Origin: Lachnospiraceae bacterium 10-1
GTDB lineage: Bacteria; Bacillota; Clostridia; Lachnospirales; Lachnospiraceae
Assembly: GCA_000403495.2 (NCBI GenBank)
Contig: KE159799.1
Coordinates: 1 to 64,000 of the forward strand
DNA length: 64,000 nt
Direction: 5' to 3'
The translations under genes and the position numbers were made by a program. Shown here in pieces: positions 44,006-53,240 of this stretch. The notes beneath the pieces were generated by a model. It had not been told where the DNA came from. It searched no databases and saw nothing but the letters and a program-made list of their open reading frames with translations. Position 1 is the stretch's first letter. Each line of letters starts with the position of its first letter.

Positions 44006-45061
44006 ATGAAAGATATTGCCAGAATGGCCTTGGAACCCGGAATGGAAATCGGAGCCGACGTATACAACTATAAAAATGAATTAATCCTCCCTGCCGGCAC
44101 CAAAGTCGATGCTAATGTAATAAATAAATTAGCCCGCCATTCCATTATGTGTGTATCTATAAAGGAAAGCATCGACTTTGCCGTAACCTATTTTGAAAAA
44201 ATCCGTTTCAGCAAGGGATTTGCCGCTTTTCAGGAGGCTTATTTAAAAGCACTGCCTGATTACAAAAAAATAATGTACCAGCTTGTGTTTGAAAAAACTC
44301 CTCTTGATATGGGCAGCCTTATGCAGATTTATCAGGATATCTACAGCAGTTTGGAACGTCATGATCTTCTTTTAGATTATTTGTATAATATGCTTCCCAT
44401 GGAAGATGACCTGACCTATGTCCATTGTCTGAATTCCGCACTAATTGCAGGCTTATTTGCACATTGGATGTCATTATCAAAAGAGGAAGCCAATCTGCTG
44501 ATTCAGTGTGCATTTTTCTATGATATTGGCAAATTAAAGCTTCCTAATGAACTGATCTGGAAAACTGACAAACTTACAGATCTGGAATTTGAAAAAATAA
44601 AAACCCATACCATGACAGGATTTAAACTACTTCAGGAGCTGAATGTGGATTCCCATATTTTAAAAGCGGCTCTCATGCACCATGAACGGTATGACGGCAC
44701 CGGCTATCCCTCTAAGCTTCATGATACTCAGATAGATATTTATGCAAGATATATTTCAATTATCGATGCTTATGAAGCTATGACCTCTGCAAGAACCTAC
44801 AGGCAGTCTAAAACGCCTTTTGAAGTAGTTGAAATATTTGAAAAGGACGCATTTAAATACGATATAGAACTTTTGCGCCCTATTTTATCCCACATTGCCA
44901 ATCATATGGTTGGGTTAAATGTCCGCTTAAGCAATGACCAGATTGCTGAAGTCATATTGATCAATCAAAATAAAATGGGACGCCCTGTAGTGCGCACCAC
45001 CAGCGGCGAGATCATCCACTTAGCACACAAAAAAGGCATTTCCATTACAGGTATCTATTAA
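44006..45061 (+). CDS. HD-GYP-like protein with altered HD motif
   Basis: A 351-residue protein. The N-terminal region of about 120 residues has the DUF3391-like opening LEPGMEIGADVYNYKNELILPAG. An HD-GYP domain follows: YVHCLNSALIAG, FFYDIGKLKLP, HHERYDGTGYP and DAYEAMTSARTYR. HD-GYP enzymes degrade cyclic di-GMP, but the His of the HD pair is Tyr172 here, so metal binding is doubtful. ATG 44006 has GGAG seven bases upstream; upstream in-frame starts exist without one. Its stop codon overlaps that of the convergent PBP gene. Confidence 0.85.
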   Translation: MKDIARMALEPGMEIGADVYNYKNELILPAGTKVDANVINKLARHSIMCVSIKESIDFAVTYFEKIRFSKGFAAFQEAYLKALPDYKKIMYQLVFEKTPLDMGSLMQIYQDIYSSLERHDLLLDYLYNMLPMEDDLTYVHCLNSALIAGLFAHWMSLSKEEANLLIQCAFFYDIGKLKLPNELIWKTDKLTDLEFEKIKTHTMTGFKLLQELNVDSHILKAALMHHERYDGTGYPSKLHDTQIDIYARYISIIDAYEAMTSARTYRQSKTPFEVVEIFEKDAFKYDIELLRPILSHIANHMVGLNVRLSNDQIAEVILINQNKMGRPVVRTTSGEIIHLAHKKGISITGIY

Positions 45062-46500
45062 TCTTCAAAATATGCATCAAAAATTCTTTTGGCAATGGGA
45101 ACCGCGTAATCACCACCGGCTCCCGCGCCTTCAATAATAATCGTTACACAAATCTGAGGATTTTCTGCCGGTGCAAAACCGGTAAACCATGCATGACTGT
45201 CTCCCTTTACCGTTCCATATTCTGCTGAACCGGTTTTTCCTGCTGCTGTGTAGGAAAGCCCGCTTAATCTTGAAGCTGTCCCTTCTTCCACCACATCAGT
45301 CATCAGGCCTCTTAAGATTTCCGCCTCCTGCTCCTCCATTAGTTTTCCATAAACAGAGGGCGAAAAGGTTTTTATCCTTGTGCCTGCGCTATTTTGCACA
45401 TAGTCCACCACATAAGGCTTCATTACTGTTCCCTCATTGGCAATCGCACAGGTGAGCATATTCAGCCAAAGAGGGGTAATTCCTGTAGTCCCCTGTCCGA
45501 TAGATATCTGCATCATATCCCCATCACTGGTTTGTTCTGAAACCTCCACCCTGCTTGTCCCCGTGGTAAAAGGCAAATCCAGACTTTGGTTAAACAACAA
45601 TTTCTCCAAAGTATCCCCAAACAATTGTCTGTCCAGGGAAAGCCCGATATTGGCAAAGGAAGAATTACAAGACTTGGCAAAAGACCTTTTAAAATTTACC
45701 GTCCCATGAACACTCCCATGATAACATTGAATCCTGTCTTCTCCTCTTGAAATAGCGCCTGTACAATTATAGCTGTAGTTCTGATAAGTGTCTTTATTTT
45801 CTTTAATATATTCTAACGCAGTCACAATCTTAAAAGTAGAACCTGGTGGATATAATCCCTGAGTGACACGGTTAAGCAATATGCTGCTTTCTTTATCCTC
45901 CACCAATTCATCCCATATGTCTGAAATTTCTTCAGGATTAAAATCAGGTTTTGAAACCATTGCAAGAATTTTTCCTGTTTGGGGCTCCGATACAATAATT
46001 GCTCCCTGATAAATTCCTAATGCTGTTGATGCCACCTGCTGCAGATCAACATTTAAAGTAGTATAAACATCATCTCCCGGATATTTTGCTCCGTTTATAT
46101 CCATTGCTGCCTTCTCTGAAAGAGGTGCATTTGAATTTATCAGATAATAGTTAGCCTGGGACTCAACCCCCATTCTTCCGTTAACAGCATAGCCTACCAC
46201 ATGTGCAAATAAATTTTCATATGGATATTCCCTTATTTCTTTTCCTTCTTCATTTGTAATTGTCTGTGCAAGTACTGCTCCATCCCCTGAATAAATTCTG
46301 CCGCGGACATTTTGGGCAAGCAGCGCCTGCTGTCTGCCATTATAGCTGTTGTTAATAAGTTCCTGATGATTTGTCACGGAATAATAAGTAATATAGCCTG
46401 CCATGCAGAAAAATAACATTACAAATATCCAGGTAACAATCCGTATCTCTCGATTTTTCTTTTTATGCTTTTTATTATCATTCCTCTTCTTCAATTTCAT
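45058..46500 (-). CDS. Class B penicillin-binding protein (transpeptidase)
   Basis: A 480-residue membrane-anchored transpeptidase. A very basic N-terminus (KKRNDNKKHKKK) precedes one helix (IVTWIFVMLFFCMAGYITYYS). The transpeptidase domain has SxxK in PGSTFKI, SxN in KSCNSS and KTG in AGKTGSAEYG. The small N-terminal pedestal resembles PbpA/SpoVD-type enzymes of actinobacteria and clostridia. It is encoded directly after, and overlapping, an FtsW/RodA gene, its likely glycosyltransferase partner. The start is uncertain (46500 or 46530), as no good ribosome binding site is visible. Confidence 0.9.
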   Translation of the reverse strand: MKLKKRNDNKKHKKKNREIRIVTWIFVMLFFCMAGYITYYSVTNHQELINNSYNGRQQALLAQNVRGRIYSGDGAVLAQTITNEEGKEIREYPYENLFAHVVGYAVNGRMGVESQANYYLINSNAPLSEKAAMDINGAKYPGDDVYTTLNVDLQQVASTALGIYQGAIIVSEPQTGKILAMVSKPDFNPEEISDIWDELVEDKESSILLNRVTQGLYPPGSTFKIVTALEYIKENKDTYQNYSYNCTGAISRGEDRIQCYHGSVHGTVNFKRSFAKSCNSSFANIGLSLDRQLFGDTLEKLLFNQSLDLPFTTGTSRVEVSEQTSDGDMMQISIGQGTTGITPLWLNMLTCAIANEGTVMKPYVVDYVQNSAGTRIKTFSPSVYGKLMEEQEAEILRGLMTDVVEEGTASRLSGLSYTAAGKTGSAEYGTVKGDSHAWFTGFAPAENPQICVTIIIEGAGAGGDYAVPIAKRIFDAYFED

Positions 46501-47887
46501 CTCCTGGCAAATCTTCCTCTTCCATCTCAATTACGACTGATTTCTTTTTTCTTCTAACCTTTCTTTCTTCCCTTTTTTTCTGTTCTTCTTCCTCCTGTTT
46601 CACAATATGCAAACCTTCAATAATGGCAAACATAATTAAAGTAGTGAGAACCGAACTGCCTCCATAACTGACCAGCGGCAGCGTGACTCCTGTAAGGGGA
46701 ATAAATTTTGAACCACCGCCAATTGTAAGAAACACCTGAAAAATGTAGGTAACACCAAGTCCAAAGGCTGTAAGCTGGTAAAATTTATCTGAAATTCCCG
46801 ATGAAATATTCATGAACATAACAAAGCAGCTAACACAGATTAAAATCAGGCAGACTGCAATTAAAATGCCAAGTTCCTCGGCAATTGCAGAAAAAATAAA
46901 ATCAGCCTCCACAAAAGGAATATCATCAGGTCTTCCTTTAAATAATCCAAGTCCAAACCATCCTCCGCTTGAAATTGCAAAAAGAGACTGGGTAATCTGA
47001 TAACCTGCGGAATCAATTACGCTCCATGGATCCTTCCACGCCTGCACCCGTACCTGCACATGGGTAAATACCCGGTATGCAATATAAGCAGCACCGGAAC
47101 CGCCTAAAAGTCCGGCTATTACATATAAAAAATTTCTGCTTGCCACAAACACCATCAGCACATAAACCACAAAAAAAATAAGCGCACTTCCCAAATCCTT
47201 TGAAATAACCAAAATAATCACATGAGCCGCAGCAACCACTGCAGTAGTAAATACTTCAAAAAAACCAGAAGATTCATATAAAGCGCTTGCCACAAAAAAC
47301 ACAAACAAAATCTTTACAAATTCGGAAGGCTGAAAAGTCAGTCCTGCAATGGAATAGGAAAGCTTACTTCCGTATGTGGTTTGTCCTAAAATCATCACCA
47401 CTGACAAAGCAGCAATTCCTATCGCCGCATAAATCCATTTCAGCCTCTTTAAAAATTTAAACTTATGAACAAAAAAGGGAATAATCAACGCAATAATCAG
47501 TGATCCTGTCACAATAATAAATTGCTTAAGCGCTTTTTCAATGCCAAACCTTGTCAAAATCACAAATCCAATAATAAGAAGCATGCACATGTTATTGATA
47601 ATCAGACGGTTTGTTTTAGGATAAAGCATATGGTATAACACAATTGCCGCATAAAGAATGATCTGTTGGAACGCATAAAAGAACAGGTAGGTAATATCGC
47701 CTGTCTCAAAGCAAATAACAAGAAAACAGCTAAAATGAAACAAAAACATAAAAAGATTCTGCCTGAGATAAATTCCTTTTCTTTGCGCCTCCTCCTCAAA
47801 CCGGAATACGGCAAAACACTCATAAGTATAAAAAATCAGCAGAAATGCAATCACATATTTAGAAAATTCGCTGACGTATAGCTCCAT
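46478..47887 (-). CDS. FtsW/RodA/SpoVE family peptidoglycan glycosyltransferase
   Basis: A 469-residue SEDS protein. About twelve hydrophobic segments are seen. Conserved parts are QPSEFVKILFVFFVA, SKDLGSALIFF, GYQITQSLFAISSGGWFGLGLFKG, DFIFSAIAEELG and the terminal LPLVSYGGSSVLTTL. A charged cytoplasmic tail (EEEEQKKREERKVRRKKK and EEED) ends it. SEDS proteins polymerise lipid II and pair with a class B PBP, which is the next gene. The long N-terminal extension (about 140 residues of extra helices) is seen in many clostridial members. Confidence 0.92.
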   Translation of the reverse strand: MELYVSEFSKYVIAFLLIFYTYECFAVFRFEEEAQRKGIYLRQNLFMFLFHFSCFLVICFETGDITYLFFYAFQQIILYAAIVLYHMLYPKTNRLIINNMCMLLIIGFVILTRFGIEKALKQFIIVTGSLIIALIIPFFVHKFKFLKRLKWIYAAIGIAALSVVMILGQTTYGSKLSYSIAGLTFQPSEFVKILFVFFVASALYESSGFFEVFTTAVVAAAHVIILVISKDLGSALIFFVVYVLMVFVASRNFLYVIAGLLGGSGAAYIAYRVFTHVQVRVQAWKDPWSVIDSAGYQITQSLFAISSGGWFGLGLFKGRPDDIPFVEADFIFSAIAEELGILIAVCLILICVSCFVMFMNISSGISDKFYQLTAFGLGVTYIFQVFLTIGGGSKFIPLTGVTLPLVSYGGSSVLTTLIMFAIIEGLHIVKQEEEEQKKREERKVRRKKKSVVIEMEEEDLPGDEIEEEE

Positions 47888-50095
47888 TTATTCAACTCCT
47901 CTTTTTAAATGCCCCGTTGTATATTCTTTATAAAAAGGAGCTTTAAAGCACTGAAATAATTCCTTAAAATATTGGATAATCTGTAAAGTTTCCCTCTCAT
48001 CCTCTATGGTAAAATCCAGCCTGAAGTTCCCCTTCAGCCAGCCTTTATTTTCAAAAAGCTTATGCAGAGACAAAGGAACACTGTTATAAATAATGTTATA
48101 GCAGCTAAAACAATCCGCATAAACCGGAAATTGTTTTTCATAGCGGTCCTTTAACGTAACAATCTGAGCAGGATTGCTGCATTTCCCACCAGTCTTGTTC
48201 AGGCAGTTTGCAGTGACCATCATAGGCAGCCTTCCATATACAATTGCTGAGGAAAGAAAATTCTTCTGCTGGCAATGCTGCAATAATTCCTTCCATTCAT
48301 GCACATTGCATTCAACCGGAAGGTAAAATTCTTCCGCTCGTTCTTTCCAAAATTCCACTGCCTCATGATTCCATAAATAAAGATTTGCATCCAGTATAAT
48401 TTTTCCTGAAAATCCTTGCTTTGTTAAGAAGTGATAGCTTTCAAGATTTCTTACCAAAACACCCTCAAACAACAAACTGTCTGCAAAAATTCTTTTTATT
48501 TTCTCAAGACAGGAAATGTTTCTTTCTCTGACGATATAAGGTGTAATCACATAAAAACTCGTCCGGAAGTTATTTTTTTCTTTGTATTTTTCTAATTTCT
48601 GATATACTTCCCCGCACAACAAACTATAATCCAAATAAATACGCTCTACGGATTCATTTAAAGCTGCATAAAGCTGATCCTTTGTATTTACCGCAGCATG
48701 AAGCTGCTGGTTAAACTGTTTTTCATGATTTTCTGGAATAATTGCCGCGCCATCCTCTGCTTCTTTTTTTAATATCAATTCAGAATTTAAGGAGGCAGGT
48801 TCATGAAATCCGTTTTGCCTGATCATTTCTTTTTCAAAAGCAGCTATCGTCTTTCTTCTAAGTTCATTGAGAGAACTAACCGGCAAAAATATGTCATCTT
48901 CTGCTTCTAATTCCATTTGTGTGATTTCAACAAGGCTGTTTCCGCATTTTTTGATCTGTTCTTTTATTTTCTCCTGTGAAAGAGGCTGTTTTAGTGCCTT
49001 CTGTACAATCTCTCCTGTGCAGGAAACATGTACTTTGCCTTTACTTAGTGCAAGGTAAGAAGGCATTCCTTTTTTCATGCGGACCTTTGCAGTTACTTCA
49101 TGGCAAAGCTTTCCTTCGATATACTTCTTCTGAATATCTTCCAAAAGCTTTTCGTCCGATCCTGAATAAGCCGGTGAAGTAAGGGAGATCATTTCCTTTC
49201 CATTATGACGTTTATAATAGCCGTCTCCTACCTGGCTGCGAATATACAGGCTTTTTAACTGTTCCATATCCGCCTGCGCCACCTGGTAATTTTCTTTCTG
49301 TTCATAATAAAGATCTATATATTTCCGATAAACTGCGGTCACGCCTGCCGAATAAACAGGCTTTTTCATTCTTCCCTCAATCTTAAAGGAATCAATTCCA
49401 GCTTCAATCAGCTCCGGAAGCATGGAAATGGTGCACATATCCCTCATGCTTAAAGGATATGATGTACTGCCGCTTAAATGTATGGTATTAACTTCATAGG
49501 GAAGCCGGCAGGGCTGTGCACATCTGCCTCTATTGCCGCTGCGTCCGCCAAGAATGCTGCTGAACAGACATTGACCGGAATAACAGTAGCACATGGCGCC
49601 ATGAATAAATGTTTCTAATTCAAGTCCTGTATTTTCCTTTATCCTTTTTATTTCGGCAAGTGATAATTCCCTTGCAGGTACAATTCTTGACACCCCTTCC
49701 GCCTTCATTAAAGCGGCTCCTTCACTTCCTGTCAGAGCCATCTGCGTGCTTGCATGAAGGGAAAGAAGCGGAAAATATTTCCTGATAAAGCGTAATGCCC
49801 CCAAATCCTGGACAATTACTCCATCCAGCCCACACTCATAAAAAGGCAACAAAAAATTGTACAGTCCATCCAGCTCTTTTTCTTTCATCAATGTATTAAC
49901 AGTAAGATAAATCCTTCTGCCAAATACATGTGCCAAATGTATTCCTGTACAAATCTCATCCTGTGTAAAATTATCTGCATATGCCCGAGCACCATAAAGC
50001 GCTCCACCCAAATAAACAGCGTCAGCACCTGCCTTCAAAGCCCCTGTCAGAGCATCAAAATTTCCTGCCGGAGCCAGCAATTCCACTTTTTTCAT
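47888..50095 (-). CDS. U32 family peptidase (collagenase-like)
   Basis: A 735-residue U32 protein. It begins MKKVELLAPAGNFDALTGAL and has the peptidase U32 signature around ETFIHGAMCYCYSGQCLFSS, with GGRSGNRGRCAQPCR just after. These Cys residues may hold an iron-sulfur cluster as in related tRNA hydroxylase proteins (RlhA/TrhP). Family proteins act in rRNA/tRNA modification more often than in proteolysis. A longer C-terminal half contains further Cys near GGKCSNPA. It abuts ftsW (TAAATG). Start 50095 or 50104. Confidence 0.9.
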   Translation of the reverse strand: MKKVELLAPAGNFDALTGALKAGADAVYLGGALYGARAYADNFTQDEICTGIHLAHVFGRRIYLTVNTLMKEKELDGLYNFLLPFYECGLDGVIVQDLGALRFIRKYFPLLSLHASTQMALTGSEGAALMKAEGVSRIVPARELSLAEIKRIKENTGLELETFIHGAMCYCYSGQCLFSSILGGRSGNRGRCAQPCRLPYEVNTIHLSGSTSYPLSMRDMCTISMLPELIEAGIDSFKIEGRMKKPVYSAGVTAVYRKYIDLYYEQKENYQVAQADMEQLKSLYIRSQVGDGYYKRHNGKEMISLTSPAYSGSDEKLLEDIQKKYIEGKLCHEVTAKVRMKKGMPSYLALSKGKVHVSCTGEIVQKALKQPLSQEKIKEQIKKCGNSLVEITQMELEAEDDIFLPVSSLNELRRKTIAAFEKEMIRQNGFHEPASLNSELILKKEAEDGAAIIPENHEKQFNQQLHAAVNTKDQLYAALNESVERIYLDYSLLCGEVYQKLEKYKEKNNFRTSFYVITPYIVRERNISCLEKIKRIFADSLLFEGVLVRNLESYHFLTKQGFSGKIILDANLYLWNHEAVEFWKERAEEFYLPVECNVHEWKELLQHCQQKNFLSSAIVYGRLPMMVTANCLNKTGGKCSNPAQIVTLKDRYEKQFPVYADCFSCYNIIYNSVPLSLHKLFENKGWLKGNFRLDFTIEDERETLQIIQYFKELFQCFKAPFYKEYTTGHLKRGVE

Positions 50096-50096
50096 G

Positions 50097-50501
50097 TCAG
50101 CCATTATTTTTCAATTCGGTTTCAAGTCTGATAATTTTCTTTGCACTTTCATTCAATTCTGATTGAAGTGATTTTAAATTTTTTTCTGTATTTTCCAGTT
50201 TAATCTGAGAAGCAATCAGTTCATGCTTCAAATTGTATAATTCCTTTTCTTTTCCCTGAATTTCTTCTTCCAGCAGACCGATCTGCTTCTTGGCTTTAAA
50301 ATAATCATCTGCAATGTTAAGCTGAAGAAGAACATTTTGTGTGTCAAGCGGCTGCCTTTTAAATGACTGAACTTTCCCGTATTCCGTCATTTTATTATTA
50401 ATATAAGAAGCTACCTTCTGCAGATATTCTTCACTTTCATATCCACTCAGCGTAAATACTTTTCCGCCAATAATTACTTCCGTATCCGTCTTAACTGACA
50501 T
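50097..50501 (-). CDS. zapA: Cell division protein ZapA-like
   Basis: A 134-residue protein. It has a ZapA-type N-terminal domain (TEVIIGGKVFTLSGYESEEYLQKVASYINNKM, residues about 6-38, with the last Met split here) and a long coiled coil from about residue 65 to the end (LEEEIQGKEKELYNLKHEL). ZapA bundles FtsZ filaments. The location upstream of U32, FtsW and PBP genes supports a division role. A one-base gap separates it from the U32 start. Confidence 0.85.
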   Translation of the reverse strand: MSVKTDTEVIIGGKVFTLSGYESEEYLQKVASYINNKMTEYGKVQSFKRQPLDTQNVLLQLNIADDYFKAKKQIGLLEEEIQGKEKELYNLKHELIASQIKLENTEKNLKSLQSELNESAKKIIRLETELKNNG

Positions 50502-50572
50502 CAGGCCACCCCTTTACATACAAAATATATGGTTTCTCTTTGGACAACTATACAAGTTATATTATAATCAGA

Positions 50573-51571
50573 TTATTCGGGAATTTCAAGTCCCAAATGA
50601 TGATAAGCCAGATCTGTCACCACTCTTCCTCTGGGAGTACGGTTAATGAATCCATTTTTTAAAAGATATGGTTCATACACATCTTCTATTGTTCCCGAAT
50701 CCTCACCAATTGCTGCCGCAAGGGTATCCAATCCCACCGGCCCTCCATTAAACTTCTGAATCATGTTAAGTAAAATATTCCTGTCAATATGATCAAGCCC
50801 CATTTTATCCACATCCATCAAGTCCAGTGCTGTCATGGCAACCTGCTCAGTAATAATTCCATCATGCTTGACCTGTGCATAGTCCCTAACCCTTTTTAAA
50901 ATTCTGTTGGCCAGTCTGGGCGTCCCTCTGCTTCTCTTGGCCATTTCCATTGCCCCTGCCGCCTCAACCGGCGCATTTAAAATTCGGGCTGAATGCATAA
51001 TAATGGTTTGCAGCTCCTCCACCGTATAGAATTCAAGCCTGTGAATAATTCCAAACCGATCTCTGAGAGGCGCTGTTAAAAGACCTGCTCTGGTGGTTGC
51101 TCCTACAAGCGTAAAGTGGGGAAGATCCAGACGAATAGAGCGGGCCGTAGGTCCTTTCCCTATCATAATGTCGATTACGAAGTCTTCCATTGCGGGGTAA
51201 AGAACTTCCTCCACCTGACGGTTCAGCCGGTGAATCTCATCTACAAACAAAAGATCCCCCTCCTGCAGATTATTAAGGATCGCTGCCATTTCCCCTGGCT
51301 TTTCTATTGCCGGTCCGCTGGTAACCTTCATATGAACCCCCATTTCATTTGCAATAATTCCTGCAAGGGTGGTTTTCCCAAGGCCGGGCGGCCCATAAAA
51401 AAGAACATGATCCAAAGAATCATTTCTTTGTCTGGCCGCTTCTATGTATATTTTTAAACTGTCCTTTATCTTTGATTGACCAATATAGTCATTTAATTTT
51501 TGAGGACGCAATGTTCCTTCCATTTTGACATCTTCTTCTTGCAAGTTGGTCTCTATCATTCTTTTAACCAT
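50573..51571 (-). CDS. ruvB: Holliday junction branch migration helicase RuvB
   Basis: A 332-residue AAA+ motor. It has Walker [10 protein letters not shown], Walker [10 protein letters not shown], sensor/arginine finger in GATTRAGLL and DRFG, and the C-terminal winged helix ([20 protein letters not shown]). It drives branch migration with RuvA; RecU (22168) is the resolvase. ATG 51571 has GGAG ten bases upstream. It follows ruvA by 21 bases. Confidence 0.97.
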   Translation of the reverse strand: MVKRMIETNLQEEDVKMEGTLRPQKLNDYIGQSKIKDSLKIYIEAARQRNDSLDHVLFYGPPGLGKTTLAGIIANEMGVHMKVTSGPAIEKPGEMAAILNNLQEGDLLFVDEIHRLNRQVEEVLYPAMEDFVIDIMIGKGPTARSIRLDLPHFTLVGATTRAGLLTAPLRDRFGIIHRLEFYTVEELQTIIMHSARILNAPVEAAGAMEMAKRSRGTPRLANRILKRVRDYAQVKHDGIITEQVAMTALDLMDVDKMGLDHIDRNILLNMIQKFNGGPVGLDTLAAAIGEDSGTIEDVYEPYLLKNGFINRTPRGRVVTDLAYHHLGLEIPE

Positions 51572-51592
51572 ATATATTGTGCTCCATATTAT

Positions 51593-52195
51593 TTAAAACA
51601 TATTCTTAAGTGCAAGTTTCAAAATTGTCTCCACACTCATGTCCTCTTCAAATGAAACCATATTTACTGCACGTAATGCATCGGAAGCAGAATATCCCAA
51701 CGCTGTAAGCGCTTCCACTGCCTCATTTTTTGCCTGCTTATCCACAGTTTTTTCCGTTAGCTGCATCATTTCCTTAGAAACAAATGTATCTTCTATGGAC
51801 ACTTTGTCTTTTAAATCTAAAATAACCCTCTCGGCTGTCTTTTTCCCAATCCCAGGTGCTTTTGCAATTGCTGCTGCATCCCCTGCAATAATTGCAAATC
51901 TCAAATTATCCACACTCATCACAGATAAAATTGCAAGCCCGCCTTTCGGTCCAATTCCATTTACCGTAATCAGCTTTTTAAATATTTCCAGTTCATCTCT
52001 TGTCAAAAAACCATAAAGTTGAAATAAATCTTCCCTGACACAGGTGTAAGTGTAAAGTTTAACCTCCTCATTTACTCCTGAAAGCTGCGCTGCCGTTTCA
52101 CTTGAGATTTTAACATTACAGCCAATTCCTCCTATATCCACAACAACATTTTCTTCTGAAATTTCATCAATTCTACCTTTCACAAATCCAATCAT
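51593..52195 (-). CDS. ruvA: Holliday junction branch migration protein RuvA
   Basis: A 200-residue RuvA: OB domain I (MIGFVKGRIDEISEENVVVDIGGIG, residues 1-62, shown broken across the dimer of Gly), helix-hairpin-helix domain II (LITVNGIGPKGGLAILS and APGIGKKTAERVILDLKDK), and a C-terminal domain III that contacts RuvB (ALTALGYSASDALRAV). It overlaps the Gx transporter stop by four bases (ATGA), indicating coupling. Confidence 0.97.
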   Translation of the reverse strand: MIGFVKGRIDEISEENVVVDIGGIGCNVKISSETAAQLSGVNEEVKLYTYTCVREDLFQLYGFLTRDELEIFKKLITVNGIGPKGGLAILSVMSVDNLRFAIIAGDAAAIAKAPGIGKKTAERVILDLKDKVSIEDTFVSKEMMQLTEKTVDKQAKNEAVEALTALGYSASDALRAVNMVSFEEDMSVETILKLALKNMF

Positions 52196-52758
52196 CTATA
52201 AGAAGTTCCTTTCCACATAATATTTCGAATATAAGGCAGAACAAAAGAAGCTGCCGCTCCAATGACAAGTCCTACCCCCAGCCCTGCAATAATAAGAATT
52301 GGTGCATAATATAAAACTCCATATGTTTTTACAACAATTGCCGCTACAATAAGCTGTCCGGCATTATGCATCACTCCTCCAAATCCACTAATTACAGGCA
52401 GATGAAACCAGCCGCTTTTTTTCATAAAAATCATGGAGATACAGCTAAGCCATGCCCCTGCCAGGGAATACAAAATCATAAATAAATTTCCAAACAAAAG
52501 ACCGCTTAACAATGCCTTTAAGGTGGTAAGGAGAAGTGCCTCTTTCCAGCCAAATAAGTAAAGGCTGAGAATTACGGCAAGATTAGCCAGTCCAAGTTTT
52601 ATTCCCGGAACACCACTTTGAAAGGGGATCAGTGTCTCTATATAAGAAAGAATTAACGCAAATGCAAGTAACAGCCCTAAAAAAGCAGTTCTTCCAATAC
52701 GGATCTGCTCTTTATCATTTGACGATTTTGGTCTGTGCTTCTCAGTAAGTGACTGCAT
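52192..52758 (-). CDS. Gx transporter family protein (heptaprenyl diphosphate synthase component I-like)
   Basis: A 188-residue integral membrane protein with about five helices (from residue 23 on). It has the family text FQSGVPGIKLGLANLAVILSLYLFGW and a MHNAGQLIVAAI segment. It belongs to PF07456; the old name refers to Bacillus HepS/HepT, but a transport role (ECF-like S component fold) is now considered likelier; the substrate is unknown. The ATG at 52758 has AAGGTG upstream. It overlaps the NusG-II gene by 17 bases; the two are a recurrent clostridial pair. Confidence 0.85.
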   Translation of the reverse strand: MQSLTEKHRPKSSNDKEQIRIGRTAFLGLLLAFALILSYIETLIPFQSGVPGIKLGLANLAVILSLYLFGWKEALLLTTLKALLSGLLFGNLFMILYSLAGAWLSCISMIFMKKSGWFHLPVISGFGGVMHNAGQLIVAAIVVKTYGVLYYAPILIIAGLGVGLVIGAAASFVLPYIRNIMWKGTSYR

Positions 52759-53116
52759 CCAGTGCACCTTCCTCCTTTGATTCTATTTGTATTACCAGCT
52801 TATGAGGCAGGCAGATAATACTCTCACCGCTCTTTGATATATTGCGCGCTTTCACACACAAGCCATCAGGACAGTCAGCATCAGAAACAGATACCTCTCC
52901 GCCGCTGATAAACAAAAGGTTATAATTTTCATCACCCCATGGAATAAAAACTGTCTGATCTTTCAAAAGAGAATAATTCCCTATCTCCTGCCCATCCTGC
53001 ATTACTTTCACAAGAGCAGGGGCTTTTTTTGAAAAAAAAGCAGGAACCCGCCATATTAAAAAAGCAGCTATCAAAATACACAATATAAGAATCATATCTT
53101 TTTTCAACTTATTCAT
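52742..53116 (-). CDS. NusG domain II-containing membrane-anchored protein
   Basis: A 124-residue protein with an N-terminal helix (MILILCILIAAFLIWRVPAFF). An extracytoplasmic beta domain (NusG_II) follows. It contains CPDGLCV (two Cys) and a further Cys in SIICLPHKLVI. These proteins are encoded with Gx transporters or FMN-binding proteins and may bind a ligand or pass electrons; none is proven. The predicted promoter places transcription start at about the ATG itself, so the mRNA may be leaderless. Confidence 0.85.
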   Translation of the reverse strand: MNKLKKDMILILCILIAAFLIWRVPAFFSKKAPALVKVMQDGQEIGNYSLLKDQTVFIPWGDENYNLLFISGGEVSVSDADCPDGLCVKARNISKSGESIICLPHKLVIQIESKEEGALDAVTY

Positions 53117-53122
53117 AAAATC

Positions 53123-53151
53123 ATTCTAGCACAGTCGAACATACGTTTCAA
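53123..53151 (-). promoter_or_regulatory. Sigma-A promoter of the NusG-II/Gx/ruvAB operon
   Basis: Minus-strand TTGAAA (53151-53146), a 17-base spacer and TAGAAT (53128-53123). Only six bases (GATTTT) separate the -10 box from the ATG at 53116. There is no Shine-Dalgarno sequence between them. Confidence 0.68.
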
Positions 53152-53240
53152 GTACTTTATAAATGAATGCTCTGGACTTTCCTTTTGCATTATGATACGA
53201 TTTGGCTGATACATTAAGGTAATCTTGAAAGGAGTTTATC

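Noticed and set aside
48000-50000. Plus-strand frames opposite the U32 peptidase gene (for example 48867-49058 and 49928-50131)
   Set aside because: Short, without ribosome binding sites, and opposite a well-supported gene.
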